This document shows positions 1 through 7,144 of a stretch of DNA of 22,753 nucleotides, in pieces. The notes under the pieces are model-generated. The model was not told the origin of the DNA. It ran no database searches and saw only the letters and a list, made by a program, of their open reading frames with translations. The stretch's first letter is position 1. Each line of letters begins with the position of its first letter. The position numbers and the translations under genes were made by a program. Origin of the DNA: a virus. The stretch spans positions 1 through 22,753 of the IMG/VR virus record IMGVR_UViG_3300048922_000176. One strand, written 5' to 3'.

Positions 1-100
1 CGGCGAATGAGTCGACGCAGGGGGCGATGGAGCGAGCCGCGAGGATGATGCGGCGTGCCGCGTTCTCCTCCACCTCGGGGAAGTCCTCGGGTGTGATCAT
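1..100 (-). CDS. Head-tail connector/adaptor protein, N-terminus only (runs off left edge)
   Basis: Only the first 33 codons are in the window. They read MITPEDFPEVEEN and then an alanine/arginine-rich helix, the usual opening of phage head-to-tail adaptor proteins that dock under the portal. The start is the ATG at 100-98, with an AGGGGG ribosome-binding sequence about 8 bases upstream. An in-frame GTG two codons earlier (106-104) is possible. An ATG at 119-117 is in another frame and gives an unconvincing protein. It follows the small head protein gene at once, as expected for a connector after the capsid genes. The C-terminus is not visible, so the assignment rests on position and this short segment. 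Confidence 0.6.
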   Translation of the reverse strand, partial: MITPEDFPEVEENAARRIILAARSIAPCVDSFA

Positions 101-119
101 CTCCACCGCCCCCTGTCAT

Positions 120-308
120 TCACTCGGCGGTCTCGCCGTCGACCTTGACCGCCTCGATGAGTCCGACACCGAGCAGGTGCCGCGCGTTCCCCTCGTCGAG
201 CTGGTCGGCGGAGAACACTCCGCCGCGCGAGACGTAGCGCTCGTGGCCTTCCTTGCGGATGACCGCTGCGGCTCCGATGACCCGGTAGCCCTTCTTCGCC
301 ACCGCCAT
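120..308 (-). CDS. Small head-associated protein (62 aa), function unknown
   Basis: A 62-residue protein between the major capsid gene and the connector gene. It has a basic N-terminus (MAVAKKGYRVIG), a central YVSRGG segment, and the pattern FSADQLDEGNARHLLGVGLIE. Short proteins of this shape often sit just after phage capsid genes and are usually left as hypothetical structural accessories. The ATG shares one base with the stop of the capsid gene (TGATG), so it is probably co-translated with it. I see no membrane segment or catalytic motif. The reading frame is well supported by the overlap and normal composition; the function is inferred only from position. Confidence 0.75.
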   Translation of the reverse strand: MAVAKKGYRVIGAAAVIRKEGHERYVSRGGVFSADQLDEGNARHLLGVGLIEAVKVDGETAE

Positions 309-1225
309 CAGAGGCCCGTGCCCGTCAGTTGGACGCCGGCGAGCGGCTCGTTGACGATCGGGACGGTGACGCGGCGCGCGCGGAGCTCGTACTTGTCGTT
401 CCCCTTGGCTCGGTCGCTGGCGACCTCCACCTTGGATCCTGCGACCGAACGGAACTCCGGCGACTGGATGTTCTCGTCCGCCATGCCGCCGAGCTGGTCT
501 CGGTCGACGAGCATGGGGTTGTCGGACGTGTAGAACGGCGAGGTGGCCCAGGTGAAGCCGAGCGCATCCACGGGAATCTGGCCCGTGATGACGATGTTGC
601 CCTGTTCGCGCGGGAGCGCCTTGTCGTCGATCAGCTTGCCGATGACCTTGGCGAACTTCGCGGGCTTCAGCACGACCGTGTCGAGGTTCAGGCCGGTTCC
701 CATGTCGGCGCGCTCGCCCGAGATCGCCAGAAGCGCCTCGGCCATCGCGCCGGTAGTGGACCAGGTGGCGGACGCGTAGGTCGTGGTGACCTTCGACATG
801 ATGATTGCCATCGCGATCGTGTCGACGTCTCGGATCACGCTGTTGGTGAGGCGACCCAGACCCTTGTTGACGTAGGTGATCCCCTCGCGGGAGATCTTCT
901 CGTCGGTGATGTCGGTGCCGAGTCCGCGCTTGTCGGTCTTGGCGGCCGCGATCTCGCCCGACGTGAGGACGGTCTTCGGGTACGACGCGCCGGGAGCGAT
1001 CGATTCCGGAGCGTCGGCCGTGAAGATCTCCTCGCCGGTCTCGTAGAAAATCCCGCCGCCGCGCGCCTCGTAGTTGCCGGTGAGCAGGAAGTCGGCGATG
1101 AACCGCATCTTCGACAGCTCGGCGACGCGCTTTGCGATGATGTTGGGGTTGGACAGCAGCAGATGGATCTGCGCCGTGGTGAGCGTCCCCTCGGGACGGG
1201 CCACCGGGTAGGTGTAGGAAGGCAT
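308..1225 (-). CDS. Major capsid protein
   Basis: This 305-residue protein sits in the capsid position, after the protease/scaffold and decoration genes. It opens MPSYTYPVARPEGTLTTAQI and continues with the helix-rich LLSNPNIIAKRVAELSKMRF, typical of actinophage major capsid proteins of the HK97 fold. The length fits (about 300 residues). The middle (about residues 95-150) has the acidic and helical pattern expected of the spine helix and P-domain, and the C-terminus is strand-rich (VTVPIVNEPLAGVQL). The ATG has AGGGG about 8 bases upstream. The stop overlaps the next gene by one base. It should assemble into the icosahedral shell on the scaffold encoded inside the protease gene. I recognise the family by context and general sequence, not a signature residue. 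Confidence 0.85.
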   Translation of the reverse strand: MPSYTYPVARPEGTLTTAQIHLLLSNPNIIAKRVAELSKMRFIADFLLTGNYEARGGGIFYETGEEIFTADAPESIAPGASYPKTVLTSGEIAAAKTDKRGLGTDITDEKISREGITYVNKGLGRLTNSVIRDVDTIAMAIIMSKVTTTYASATWSTTGAMAEALLAISGERADMGTGLNLDTVVLKPAKFAKVIGKLIDDKALPREQGNIVITGQIPVDALGFTWATSPFYTSDNPMLVDRDQLGGMADENIQSPEFRSVAGSKVEVASDRAKGNDKYELRARRVTVPIVNEPLAGVQLTGTGL

Positions 1226-1239
1226 TCCTCGATCCCCTC

Positions 1240-1602
1240 TTAGCTGATCGCCGTGATGATGTCGCCGTCGGCTGCTGCCGCGGTGAGTGCGACGGCGAAC
1301 CGGTTGGTTCCCGCGTCGTCGACCTTGCCGCCCGCGAGCGTCCCGATCGTGGCCCCGGCCGCGATCGCGGCGCCCGCCACCAGGCGGTGAACGGCCCCCT
1401 TGAGCGGGTAGATCGTGACTCGCTCGCCGCTCGCCGCGTCGAACCCGGCGACGCCGACCAGCGTCTCGGCGACCGCGTCCGCGCCGGCGTGCGCGACGGT
1501 CCCGGCGCCGGACACGACCAGCACGCGGCCGCCCGTCACGGCTGCCGACGTGGGAAGGGTGAACGGCTGTCCAGCCTCGTGCTTGGGCAGGTAGTCGGAC
1601 AT
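1240..1602 (-). CDS. Capsid decoration protein (DUF2190-like)
   Basis: A 120-residue protein starting MSDYLPKHEAGQPFTLPTSA. The pattern of an N-terminal PGxxFT-like segment, then glycine/alanine-rich beta segments (GGRVLVVSGAG, GVAGFDAASGERV, AAIAAGATIGTLAGGKV), matches DUF2190-type capsid decoration proteins, which are commonly encoded between the protease/scaffold and the major capsid gene. The reading frame is open upstream to 1650, but the ATG at 1602 is preferred: it has GGAGG about 7 bases upstream and lies just after the protease stop (TGAGATG). The protein probably trims and stabilises the outer capsid surface. It could instead be a capsid fibre base, since that family is similar. Confidence 0.75.
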   Translation of the reverse strand: MSDYLPKHEAGQPFTLPTSAAVTGGRVLVVSGAGTVAHAGADAVAETLVGVAGFDAASGERVTIYPLKGAVHRLVAGAAIAAGATIGTLAGGKVDDAGTNRFAVALTAAAADGDIITAIS

Positions 1603-1603
1603 C

Positions 1604-2860
1604 TCAGGCCTCCTCTTCGGTGGAGCCGAACGCGGCGCTGTACAGCGCATGGTCGGCGTCGTCGATCGCGTCGACCTTGCCGATCTCGGTCACGTTGACC
1701 GTGTTCTTCGCCAGGGAGGCGATGAGCGCGGTCGCGTTGGTCTCGTCGGCGTCGAGCATGGCGCGGAAGTGCGCCTGCGACGCCGAGGTGATGCGCCCCT
1801 CGCGGAGCGCGTTGTCGATGATGCCGTCGCGGCGGGTCGCGTCCTGCGCGGCACGCATCTCGGCGACCGCGCGGGCGCTGTTCTGCAGGTCGGCGAGGAC
1901 GGTCGCGTCGATCGCGACGGTCCCCTCCGGCAGCGCGGCCGTCACGGTGGTGTTCTCGGGCTGCTCCGCGAGCACCTCGTCGAGGGCTGCGAGCAGCGTC
2001 TCGTCGGTGGCGTCGGCATCGGTCACACCGAGCCGCTCGCGAAGGCCAGCCGTCAGATCGCTGTAAGCCACAGCGTTCTCCTTTCGGTTGGGGTCACCCG
2101 GCTCGGTCGAGTCCGGGAGCTTGGGGGCGCGCGCGGCGTACCGGATGACCCGGGCGGCGGCGCGATCTTCGGGTTCTTCCTCGTCGGGGATGAGGATGAT
2201 CTGCTGCTCGTCGTCGCCGACGGTGGAGGACTCACCCGCGTCGGGGATGTCTGCGACTCGATCCGCGAGACCCATGTCGACGGCATCCGCGGCCGTCAGC
2301 CACGTCTCGGCCTCGAGCAGCGCGGGCCAGTCCTTCTCTCCCGCCTTCGCGGTGTAGATCTCGGCGAGCGAGCGGTCGAGTCCCTCGAGGACCGCGGCCT
2401 CCTTGCGCATGTCCGCAGCGTTGCCCCACACGATCGTGGAGGTGCAGTGGATCATCATCTGTGTGCCGGGGGACATGACCGTCTCGTCGGCACCGGTCGC
2501 GATGACCGACGCCGCCGAAGCAGCCAGACCGTCGACGACCGCGGTGACCTTGGCCTTGTGGGCGCGGAGCAGGTTCTTAATCGAGATGCCCTCGAAGACG
2601 TGCCCGCCGGGGCTGTTGATGCGCAGGATGATCTGCGTCACCGAGTCCGGCAGCGCGTCGAGCACACCGCCCACGTCCTTGGCGGAGATGCCCCAGAACC
2701 CGCCCCACGAATCGATCGGCCCATACAGGCGGATCGTGGCGATCTCGGGAGCGTCGCCGGAGGGCTTCGGGCCGACGACGGCGTCGAAGAACTCGCGCTT
2801 CGTCTTGGGTACGTCCTGGCTGCCCCAGAATCGGTTCGGCCATGTCTCGGTGCGGGTCAT
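1604..2860 (-). CDS. ClpP-like head maturation protease fused to scaffold (418 aa)
   Basis: Residues about 40-220 form a ClpP/S49-type serine protease: INSPGG (81-86), DGLAASAAS (110-118, probable nucleophile Ser115) and MMIHC with the likely catalytic His138. After an acidic linker (about 205-260) comes an alanine- and glutamate-rich helical region (264-418), the expected scaffold that fills the procapsid and is then cleaved. An in-frame GTG at codon 264 (2071-2069) has AAAGGAG 6 bases upstream, so a separate 155-residue scaffold may be made from the same gene, as lambda makes Nu3 from within C. The start overlaps the portal stop by ATGA. The fused protease-scaffold layout is common in phages with this head module. 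Confidence 0.9.
   Translation of the reverse strand: MTRTETWPNRFWGSQDVPKTKREFFDAVVGPKPSGDAPEIATIRLYGPIDSWGGFWGISAKDVGGVLDALPDSVTQIILRINSPGGHVFEGISIKNLLRAHKAKVTAVVDGLAASAASVIATGADETVMSPGTQMMIHCTSTIVWGNAADMRKEAAVLEGLDRSLAEIYTAKAGEKDWPALLEAETWLTAADAVDMGLADRVADIPDAGESSTVGDDEQQIILIPDEEEPEDRAAARVIRYAARAPKLPDSTEPGDPNRKENAVAYSDLTAGLRERLGVTDADATDETLLAALDEVLAEQPENTTVTAALPEGTVAIDATVLADLQNSARAVAEMRAAQDATRRDGIIDNALREGRITSASQAHFRAMLDADETNATALIASLAKNTVNVTEIGKVDAIDDADHALYSAAFGSTEEEA
2069..2084 (-). promoter_or_regulatory. Internal ribosome-binding site and GTG start for a separate scaffold protein
   Basis: On the minus strand AAAGGAG (2084-2078) is followed after 6 bases by GTG (2071-2069), in frame with the protease gene at codon 264. 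Translation would give VAYSDLTAGLRERLG and so on, 155 residues, exactly the helical part that looks like scaffold. The spacing and strength are as good as any gene start in this window, and the site falls at the border between the acidic linker and the scaffold. Confidence 0.65.
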
Positions 2861-4296
2861 GCCGCCACCCCCTGTTGTGCGTTCGGAAGTCGGTCCACAT
2901 CCGGACCGTCCCCACTGATGTCTGCTCCGGCTCGCCGGATGAGGTCGCGCGCCTCGTCCTGCCGAAGAGGAACCTTGTCGGTCGCGAGGTACACCTTCTG
3001 CGCCGTCTCCGCGGCACGCCGCGCGATCTCGGCGTCACTCAGTCCGCCGTCCAAGGCCGCACCCTCCAGCACGTCTTCCACGGGAAGGCCCCAGCGATCT
3101 CGGACGTAGGCCTTCAGGTGGTCGTCGACCACCAGCGCCTTGCACTCGATCAGCAGCTTCAGCACCTCGGCGGTGACCTGCTGGCGTTCCCCGATCGGAG
3201 CCGGCACGAGTCGCGGCGCCGGTTCCTCCGGCCCCCAGTTGAGGTCGACGAGGTCTTCGATGACGTGCTGGTTGAACACGTCCGCGACGAACTCTGCGAT
3301 CGTGTTCAGCGAGTCCGTGAAGAACCCGCCCAGGACGTCGCTCAGCGCGTACGAGCCCTTCGAGCTGTCGCCGCCGAGGTTGAGGAAGTGCGCGAGCACC
3401 GCGCGGGCGATCTGCTCGTCGTAGTACCGGATGGCCTTATCGAGGTTCGGAAGCTGCCCCTCGACGCCGACGAACTTGAACGCGCCGCCGTGCCCCACGG
3501 AGAGGCCCGCCTCGTCGCCGGCGCGTGCCGCCTTGACGAGCTCTTCGCCGCGCTCGATCTGCGCGTCCATCCACTTGAGAGCCTCTTCGGCGTCCATGTC
3601 CGTGGGCCACTCAGGCGCCTCGAACACCGGGATGCCGAGTCCGTTGCGTTCAGCGGTGAGCGCCTGGATGCGAAGGATGCGGTCCTTCAGCAGCGCCATC
3701 TTGTAGGCCGCCCGCAGCAGGGACTCCCCGACCCAGTTGCCGCCCTCGCGTTCGTTGACGTACGCGACGAGCGCGCTCACCGGGATCGGCTCGCTCACGC
3801 CGAACTGCTCGATCGACTCGAGCCCGCCGTCGCGCGCAACCTGGATCTTCTGGATGGTCCGCGGCGGCCGCCAGGCGAGCTTGCTCAGGTTCGTGCGGCG
3901 GGTCGCATCGACGTCGTACACCTGCTCGAAAAACGAGTGCCCGTAGACGAGGCAGAGCAGCGAGAGCCGTAGGTGCTCCTTGAACGAGAACCGCCCCTTC
4001 ATGCGACGCGGCGACTCGTTCGGCTTGCCCTTCACCGGGACACCGATGTTCCGGCTGACGAAGTCTGTGACCTCGTCACGGCATCCCGCCCCGTCGAGCG
4101 CCCAGTCCGTCCGGATCACCGGCAGCGTCACCGCCCGGATCACCGACTTCACCTGAGGGTCTTCGCGGCGCATCCGGTCGAACACGTTCACCGAATTCGG
4201 CCACATCAGATCCGGGTTCGTCTCGTGAGTCTCCTCGACGATTGACGACCATCCGATGATTCCCCACGCGCCGACCTGATAGCCCTTCTCGGTCAC
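2857..4296 (-). CDS. Phage portal protein
   Basis: A 479-residue protein between the large terminase and the head protease, the invariant place of the portal. The N-terminus (MTEKGYQVGAWG), the early DRMRREDPQVKSVIRAVTLPV segment, the PRRMKGRFSFKEHLRLSL region and the C-terminal helix-rich, proline-interrupted tail (APRLVPAPIGERQQ, then KALVVDDHLKAYVRDRWGLP) fit the actinophage portal family, related to the DUF935/Mu gp29 group. Twelve copies should form the ring at the capsid vertex through which the terminase pumps DNA. The stop overlaps the protease start (ATGA), and the gene begins 9 bases after the terminase stop. Length is normal for the family. I see no frameshift. Confidence 0.9.
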   Translation of the reverse strand: MTEKGYQVGAWGIIGWSSIVEETHETNPDLMWPNSVNVFDRMRREDPQVKSVIRAVTLPVIRTDWALDGAGCRDEVTDFVSRNIGVPVKGKPNESPRRMKGRFSFKEHLRLSLLCLVYGHSFFEQVYDVDATRRTNLSKLAWRPPRTIQKIQVARDGGLESIEQFGVSEPIPVSALVAYVNEREGGNWVGESLLRAAYKMALLKDRILRIQALTAERNGLGIPVFEAPEWPTDMDAEEALKWMDAQIERGEELVKAARAGDEAGLSVGHGGAFKFVGVEGQLPNLDKAIRYYDEQIARAVLAHFLNLGGDSSKGSYALSDVLGGFFTDSLNTIAEFVADVFNQHVIEDLVDLNWGPEEPAPRLVPAPIGERQQVTAEVLKLLIECKALVVDDHLKAYVRDRWGLPVEDVLEGAALDGGLSDAEIARRAAETAQKVYLATDKVPLRQDEARDLIRRAGADISGDGPDVDRLPNAQQGVAA

Positions 4297-4305
4297 GTCG
4301 GCCTC

Positions 4306-5895
4306 CTAGAACTGGATCGTGCGCAGATTCGCTTCGCCGCGCGGGGTTCCCGCCTGGATCACACGCGGTGCCGGCGGTGCCGGCGTGGACTTCTTCGGCG
4401 ACGCCTCGGACTTGAGCACGCCCCACAGCGCCCACGTCACCGCCTGCGCGATCGTGATCGGCTTCGTCGGGTCGGACTGCTCCCATGTCCGACCTCCGCG
4501 AGGGAAGTTGCGGGTGGTGGCGAATTCCAGCGACTTGGTCACTTCGGCCTGATCGCGGTGGGGCACCATTCCGGCGTTCACCCACTCGATGAACAGAGCG
4601 TGCGCAGCGGCAATCTCATCGACCGTCATGGCGATGTACTTGATCTTCGCCTTGTCGAGTGCGGCGACCACGGCGACGGCGTTCTTCGGATCCAGGACGA
4701 CCGTGACGCGGCCGTACTCCGCCTTCAGCTTCTTCAGCATGGGAGCTACCCACATCGTTCCGCTCTGTGACCAGTGGTGCTCCACGGCGATGCGATCGTC
4801 TCCTTGGCGAACAGCCTTGCCGATCGTCGTAGCACCACCGCCAGCGGTAAGCGCCAACGCGAGGATGACCCCTTTGCCCTGCACGGATGCGGTCGAGTCA
4901 ACCTTCTCTTTCCACATATCGAGGTCGAGATCCGACAACGCCTCGACGACTTCAGCGCGCCGGGAGGGCCAGATCGACAGGCGTTGACGAGCGAACGCTT
5001 CCGGGCTCGTCTGGCCCATGCGATTCCAGGCGTCCTGCACGGTCTTCCACGCAAGGCGGATGCCGAGACCCGGGTTCCCCTGACGCCACACCTCGGGGTC
5101 GCCGAGATCGATCTTCGCGGCGGTTTCCGGATCGTCCGACCCCACCGGGGTGTGCTCAATCCAGCCCGTTCGATCGAGCCCCCCGGAGCGTCCGCGATCG
5201 CGGAGGCCCTCGAAATATTCGCCGTCCTGATCCTCTTTCGGGACGGTGCCCGTGAAGAGCACCTGCAGGTTGGGACTGGCATCCGACGCCGGGAGAAGAG
5301 CCTCGAGGATGGTCAGCGGCGAGTGCTGCGCCTCGTCGATGATCAGGACATCGAAGGAGACGCCGACGCCTGCCGCGCCGGTGCGCGTGAAGAACACGAG
5401 GCGGTTGCCGTTCTTCAGCTCGATCGCCATGTTGCCGTTGCCGGTCGAAATTCCGGTGATGCCCTGGGCGGTCTGCTTCCCGCCGCCGACCAGCTCGGCG
5501 CGGAGGATCGGAGAGGCGAGAATGATGCGGCGGGCGCGTCGGAATGCCTCTCGCGCCGTCGGCCCTTCGTGTGCCGTGTGGCCGATGAGCTTCGGCGCGC
5601 CGTCCTCGCGAGGCCACAAGTACAGATGCGCCAACTCGTACGGGAGCAGGATGTTGCCCTTGCCCTGCTGGCGCGAGACGAGGATGCCGAACTCGGTCGC
5701 CGCCCACTGCCCGTCCTCGTCGACGGAAGCGATCGCCTCGAGCGCACCCTCCTGCCACGGATCGCACACGATGTTCGCGAGGTCGCAGATGTCGAGCACG
5801 TCATCGACGAGCGTGTCGGCCCTACTGAGCGGAAGCGCCCTGACCCGAGGTTCTTGCAGCCCGAGCAGCTCGGGCTTGGGCGAGTTGATCGGCAA
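4306..5895 (-). CDS. Terminase large subunit (529 aa), TTG start
   Basis: The ATPase domain has a Walker A-like SRQQGKGN (residues 74-81) and Walker B VLIIDEAQ (183-190), followed by VLFTGTVP (212-219), the coupling motif. The nuclease half follows the linker: the second acidic motif VVLDPKN (399-405) and a late Asp475 before PITIAQAVTWAL are present. The first nuclease strand reads VILALALTA (343-351) and lacks the usual Asp. Start: TTG at 5895 has AAGGAG 7 bases upstream, within the small subunit gene, giving a 74-base overlap; no ATG is better placed. The protein drives DNA into the portal and, with the small subunit and probably the HNH protein, cuts concatemers. Confidence 0.92.
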   Translation of the reverse strand: MPINSPKPELLGLQEPRVRALPLSRADTLVDDVLDICDLANIVCDPWQEGALEAIASVDEDGQWAATEFGILVSRQQGKGNILLPYELAHLYLWPREDGAPKLIGHTAHEGPTAREAFRRARRIILASPILRAELVGGGKQTAQGITGISTGNGNMAIELKNGNRLVFFTRTGAAGVGVSFDVLIIDEAQHSPLTILEALLPASDASPNLQVLFTGTVPKEDQDGEYFEGLRDRGRSGGLDRTGWIEHTPVGSDDPETAAKIDLGDPEVWRQGNPGLGIRLAWKTVQDAWNRMGQTSPEAFARQRLSIWPSRRAEVVEALSDLDLDMWKEKVDSTASVQGKGVILALALTAGGGATTIGKAVRQGDDRIAVEHHWSQSGTMWVAPMLKKLKAEYGRVTVVLDPKNAVAVVAALDKAKIKYIAMTVDEIAAAHALFIEWVNAGMVPHRDQAEVTKSLEFATTRNFPRGGRTWEQSDPTKPITIAQAVTWALWGVLKSEASPKKSTPAPPAPRVIQAGTPRGEANLRTIQF

Positions 5896-6247
5896 GGGTC
5901 AACTCCTTCGGCGCTTCGGCAGGACCGCGCACGGCCGCGACGGCAGCGCGGAACTCCCGGGCGATCGGTGCCAACCGAGTCGGGTCGTCAGCGGCGATCT
6001 TCTTGAATGCCGTGCGCAGCGTGTCCACGATCAACTGCATGTCATCGGTCGGGGCGTCGCTCGGCTTCTCCCCCTCCGGATCCGGCTCGAACGTCGGCCC
6101 CTTCGGCGCGCCCGGCTTCTTCCGGCTCGACGAAGCCCGACCCGCGTCAGTGTGAGCCCGTCGGCACGCCGCATCCGGCTCCACACCCTCGCGAAGATGC
6201 CGACGGTAGGCCGCGTCAGTGCCACAGGGGGCCTTTGGGCGTCCCAT
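5822..6247 (-). CDS. Terminase small subunit (putative)
   Basis: A 141-residue protein directly upstream of, and overlapping, the large terminase gene. It starts MGRPKAPCGTDAAYRRHLREGVEPDAACRRAH, a cysteine-containing HTH-like segment seen in small phage terminase or packaging proteins of actinophages. A proline/lysine-rich linker follows (about 48-75), then a helical region (about residues 78-141, LIVDTLRTAFKKIAADDP to the end) suited to oligomerisation. The ATG at 6247 is chosen over the longer open frame because AGGGGG stands about 6-8 bases upstream and upstream residues look non-coding. It would recognise the packaging site, for which the inverted-repeat-rich segment just upstream is a candidate. 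The identity rests on position and shape. Confidence 0.7.
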   Translation of the reverse strand: MGRPKAPCGTDAAYRRHLREGVEPDAACRRAHTDAGRASSSRKKPGAPKGPTFEPDPEGEKPSDAPTDDMQLIVDTLRTAFKKIAADDPTRLAPIAREFRAAVAAVRGPAEAPKELTLADQLAQARAARAARTSGQGASAQ

Positions 6248-6334
6248 CGCATTCCCCCTCGTCCCCGAAGAATTCCCCCATGCGCGTTTTTCACCTGCGG
6301 AGAGAGCTGCCAGGACCGTGCGGGAGGTGGGCAG

Positions 6335-6373
6335 CACCCAGGGGGCCTGGTATTTTTCCAGGCCCCCTGGGTG
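6335..6373. terminator. Strong 16-bp hairpin, terminator or packaging-site element
   Basis: CACCCAGGGGGCCTGG (6335-6350) pairs perfectly with 6358-6373 across the loop TATTTTT. No T-run follows either arm, so it is not a textbook intrinsic terminator, though the stem is GC-rich enough to pause polymerase in either direction. It lies about 90 bases before the small terminase start. Confidence 0.5.
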
Positions 6374-6529
6374 GCTGTCAGCGTGTCGGGCGGGTGAGGT
6401 CTCGCCAGGCGGTCAGGAGCGCGTCCCATGACGATCGGTTCATGGGTTGGCTCCCCCTCGGCCTAACGTCTTGCCCGGCATGCCGCTATGCGCAGGCGTC
6501 CCCACTCGCGTGCATGCCGGGTTCCTAGG

Positions 6530-6545
6530 TGTCCAGTCGTGGACA
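6530..6545. promoter_or_regulatory. Palindrome TGTCCAGTCGTGGACA (copy 1 of 3)
   Basis: Six-base arms TGTCCA/TGGACA around a 4-base centre, in non-coding DNA between the HNH gene and the terminase genes. Two other copies at 7104 and 18732 share 14 of 16 positions. Probably a protein-binding site (operator or replication/partition-type site); the binder is unknown. Confidence 0.5.
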
Positions 6546-6621
6546 GGTCAGGCCGCGCGCGACGGTCCCTGAGGCGGGCTCGATCATCGGCCCGTCCATG
6601 CAATCTCTCGCGCGCGGTGGT

Positions 6622-6927
6622 CTATGTGGCGGCCCACACCTCTGGGGCCGCGTTGTCCCCCTTCCGGGCGTTGCAGTCTCGGTGCATGGGCACGAGCACC
6701 TGGCCGACGAGCCGGCCACCGTTCGCGAGCGCGTTGTCGTGGTCGGCGGTGAAGCTGCGCTTGTGGGTGGGTGGGAGGGTCGTGTCGATCTGCTCGCCGC
6801 ATCCCCAGCCCGACGTGGAGCCGTATCCGCATGGGAGGTTGTGTGCGTGCGTACGGCGCTTCAGCGCGGCCTGCGCGCGACGGTAGGCACGATGGCCCTT
6901 CCCATCGCGGATGCTGCGACTGCTCAC
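6622..6927 (-). CDS. HNH endonuclease next to the terminase genes
   Basis: A 101-residue protein with CGYGSTSGWGCG (a possible metal-binding cysteine pair) and then FTADHDNALANGG...LVPMHRDCNARKGD, the beta-beta-alpha metal HNH motif with the DH pair, the central Asn and the final HxxCN. In many HK97-like siphoviruses an HNH protein beside the terminase stimulates the specific DNA cut at packaging. The frame is open to 7065, but the GTG at 6927 is preferred because it overlaps the stop of the preceding 43-residue ORF (GTGA), with GAGG about 13 bases upstream. Residues before it translate as arginine/cysteine-rich noise and overlap that ORF. Confidence 0.85.
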   Translation of the reverse strand: MSSRSIRDGKGHRAYRRAQAALKRRTHAHNLPCGYGSTSGWGCGEQIDTTLPPTHKRSFTADHDNALANGGRLVGQVLVPMHRDCNARKGDNAAPEVWAAT

Positions 6928-7055
6928 GACCGCTTCACCTCGGCGATAGCGCCGATGCACCCCAGGGCGCACCCAGCCGCGACGGCAGCAGTCCACGCCC
7001 ACGCAGGGATCGCGGCAACGACGGCGCCAAGGAAGTCGAGCAGGTAGTCGGTCAC
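6924..7055 (-). CDS. Tiny single-span membrane protein (43 aa)
   Basis: The translation is MTDYLLDFLGAVVAAIPAW, then AWTAAVAAGCALGCIGAI and the basic tail AEVKRS: one or two hydrophobic helices with a short charged end. The start is GTG at 7055 with GGGGAG 9 bases upstream, and the stop overlaps the HNH start (GTGA). It is too short for an automatic caller, but the hydrophobic pattern, ribosome-binding site and overlap all support it. Its position in the late operon, just before terminase, would suit a holin-like or membrane-anchored accessory protein; nothing in the sequence proves that. Confidence 0.6.
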   Translation of the reverse strand: MTDYLLDFLGAVVAAIPAWAWTAAVAAGCALGCIGAIAEVKRS

Positions 7056-7057
7056 GG

Positions 7058-7144
7058 TCAGTCACTCCCCCGCACGATCGTCTCGCCGTCGTCTTCCGAC
7101 ACCTGTCCAGTAGTGGACACCTCGGGGCGATCGGGAGTGCTCAC
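7058..7144 (-). CDS. Very small acidic ORF (28 aa) carrying a palindrome copy
   Basis: MSTPDRPEVSTTGQVSEDD followed by GETIVRGSD. GTG start at 7144 overlaps the stop of the preceding ORF (GTGA), and its stop is 2 bases before the next start. It has no recognisable domain. The codons for EVSTTGQ contain palindrome copy 2 (7104-7119), so the DNA may be conserved for the site rather than for the peptide. I keep it because both junctions fit the packing of the operon, but it may be only a translated spacer. Confidence 0.4.
   Translation of the reverse strand: MSTPDRPEVSTTGQVSEDDGETIVRGSD
7104..7119. promoter_or_regulatory. Palindrome TGTCCAGTAGTGGACA (copy 2 of 3)
   Basis: Same 16-bp palindrome as at 6530 and 18732, differing only in the two central bases. 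It lies within the 28-residue ORF and is followed by ACCTCGG, also found after copy 3. Confidence 0.5.

Larger units (their letters stand above)
6248..6621. other. Gene-free segment between HNH and terminase, rich in inverted repeats
   Basis: I find no convincing ORF here on either strand. The stretch holds a 16-bp perfect inverted repeat with a 7-base AT loop (6335-6373), a 7-bp repeat CCCATGA/TCATGGG (6424-6445), a 10-bp repeat CCCGGCATGC/GCATGCCGGG (6474-6483 and 6512-6521), and the palindrome TGTCCAGTCGTGGACA (6530-6545). Its place between the HNH gene and the small terminase is where many HNH-encoding cos-type phages carry the packaging site. That is inference: no cohesive end can be identified by eye. 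Confidence 0.5.

Noticed and set aside
329-1243. 304-codon plus-strand ORF antisense to the capsid gene
   Set aside because: Shadow of the capsid gene; no ribosome-binding site and biased composition.
1649-3109. 486-codon plus-strand ORF antisense to the protease and portal genes
   Set aside because: A high-GC shadow: the product is rich in Arg, Val, Asp and Gly with no domain, while the opposite strand holds convincing protease and portal sequence.
2842-3972. 376-codon plus-strand ORF antisense to the portal gene
   Set aside because: Shadow of the portal reading frame, Arg/Leu/Val-rich, no motif.
4774-6006. 410-codon plus-strand ORF antisense to the terminase
   Set aside because: Shadow of the terminase frame; product is Arg/Asp/Leu-rich without domains.
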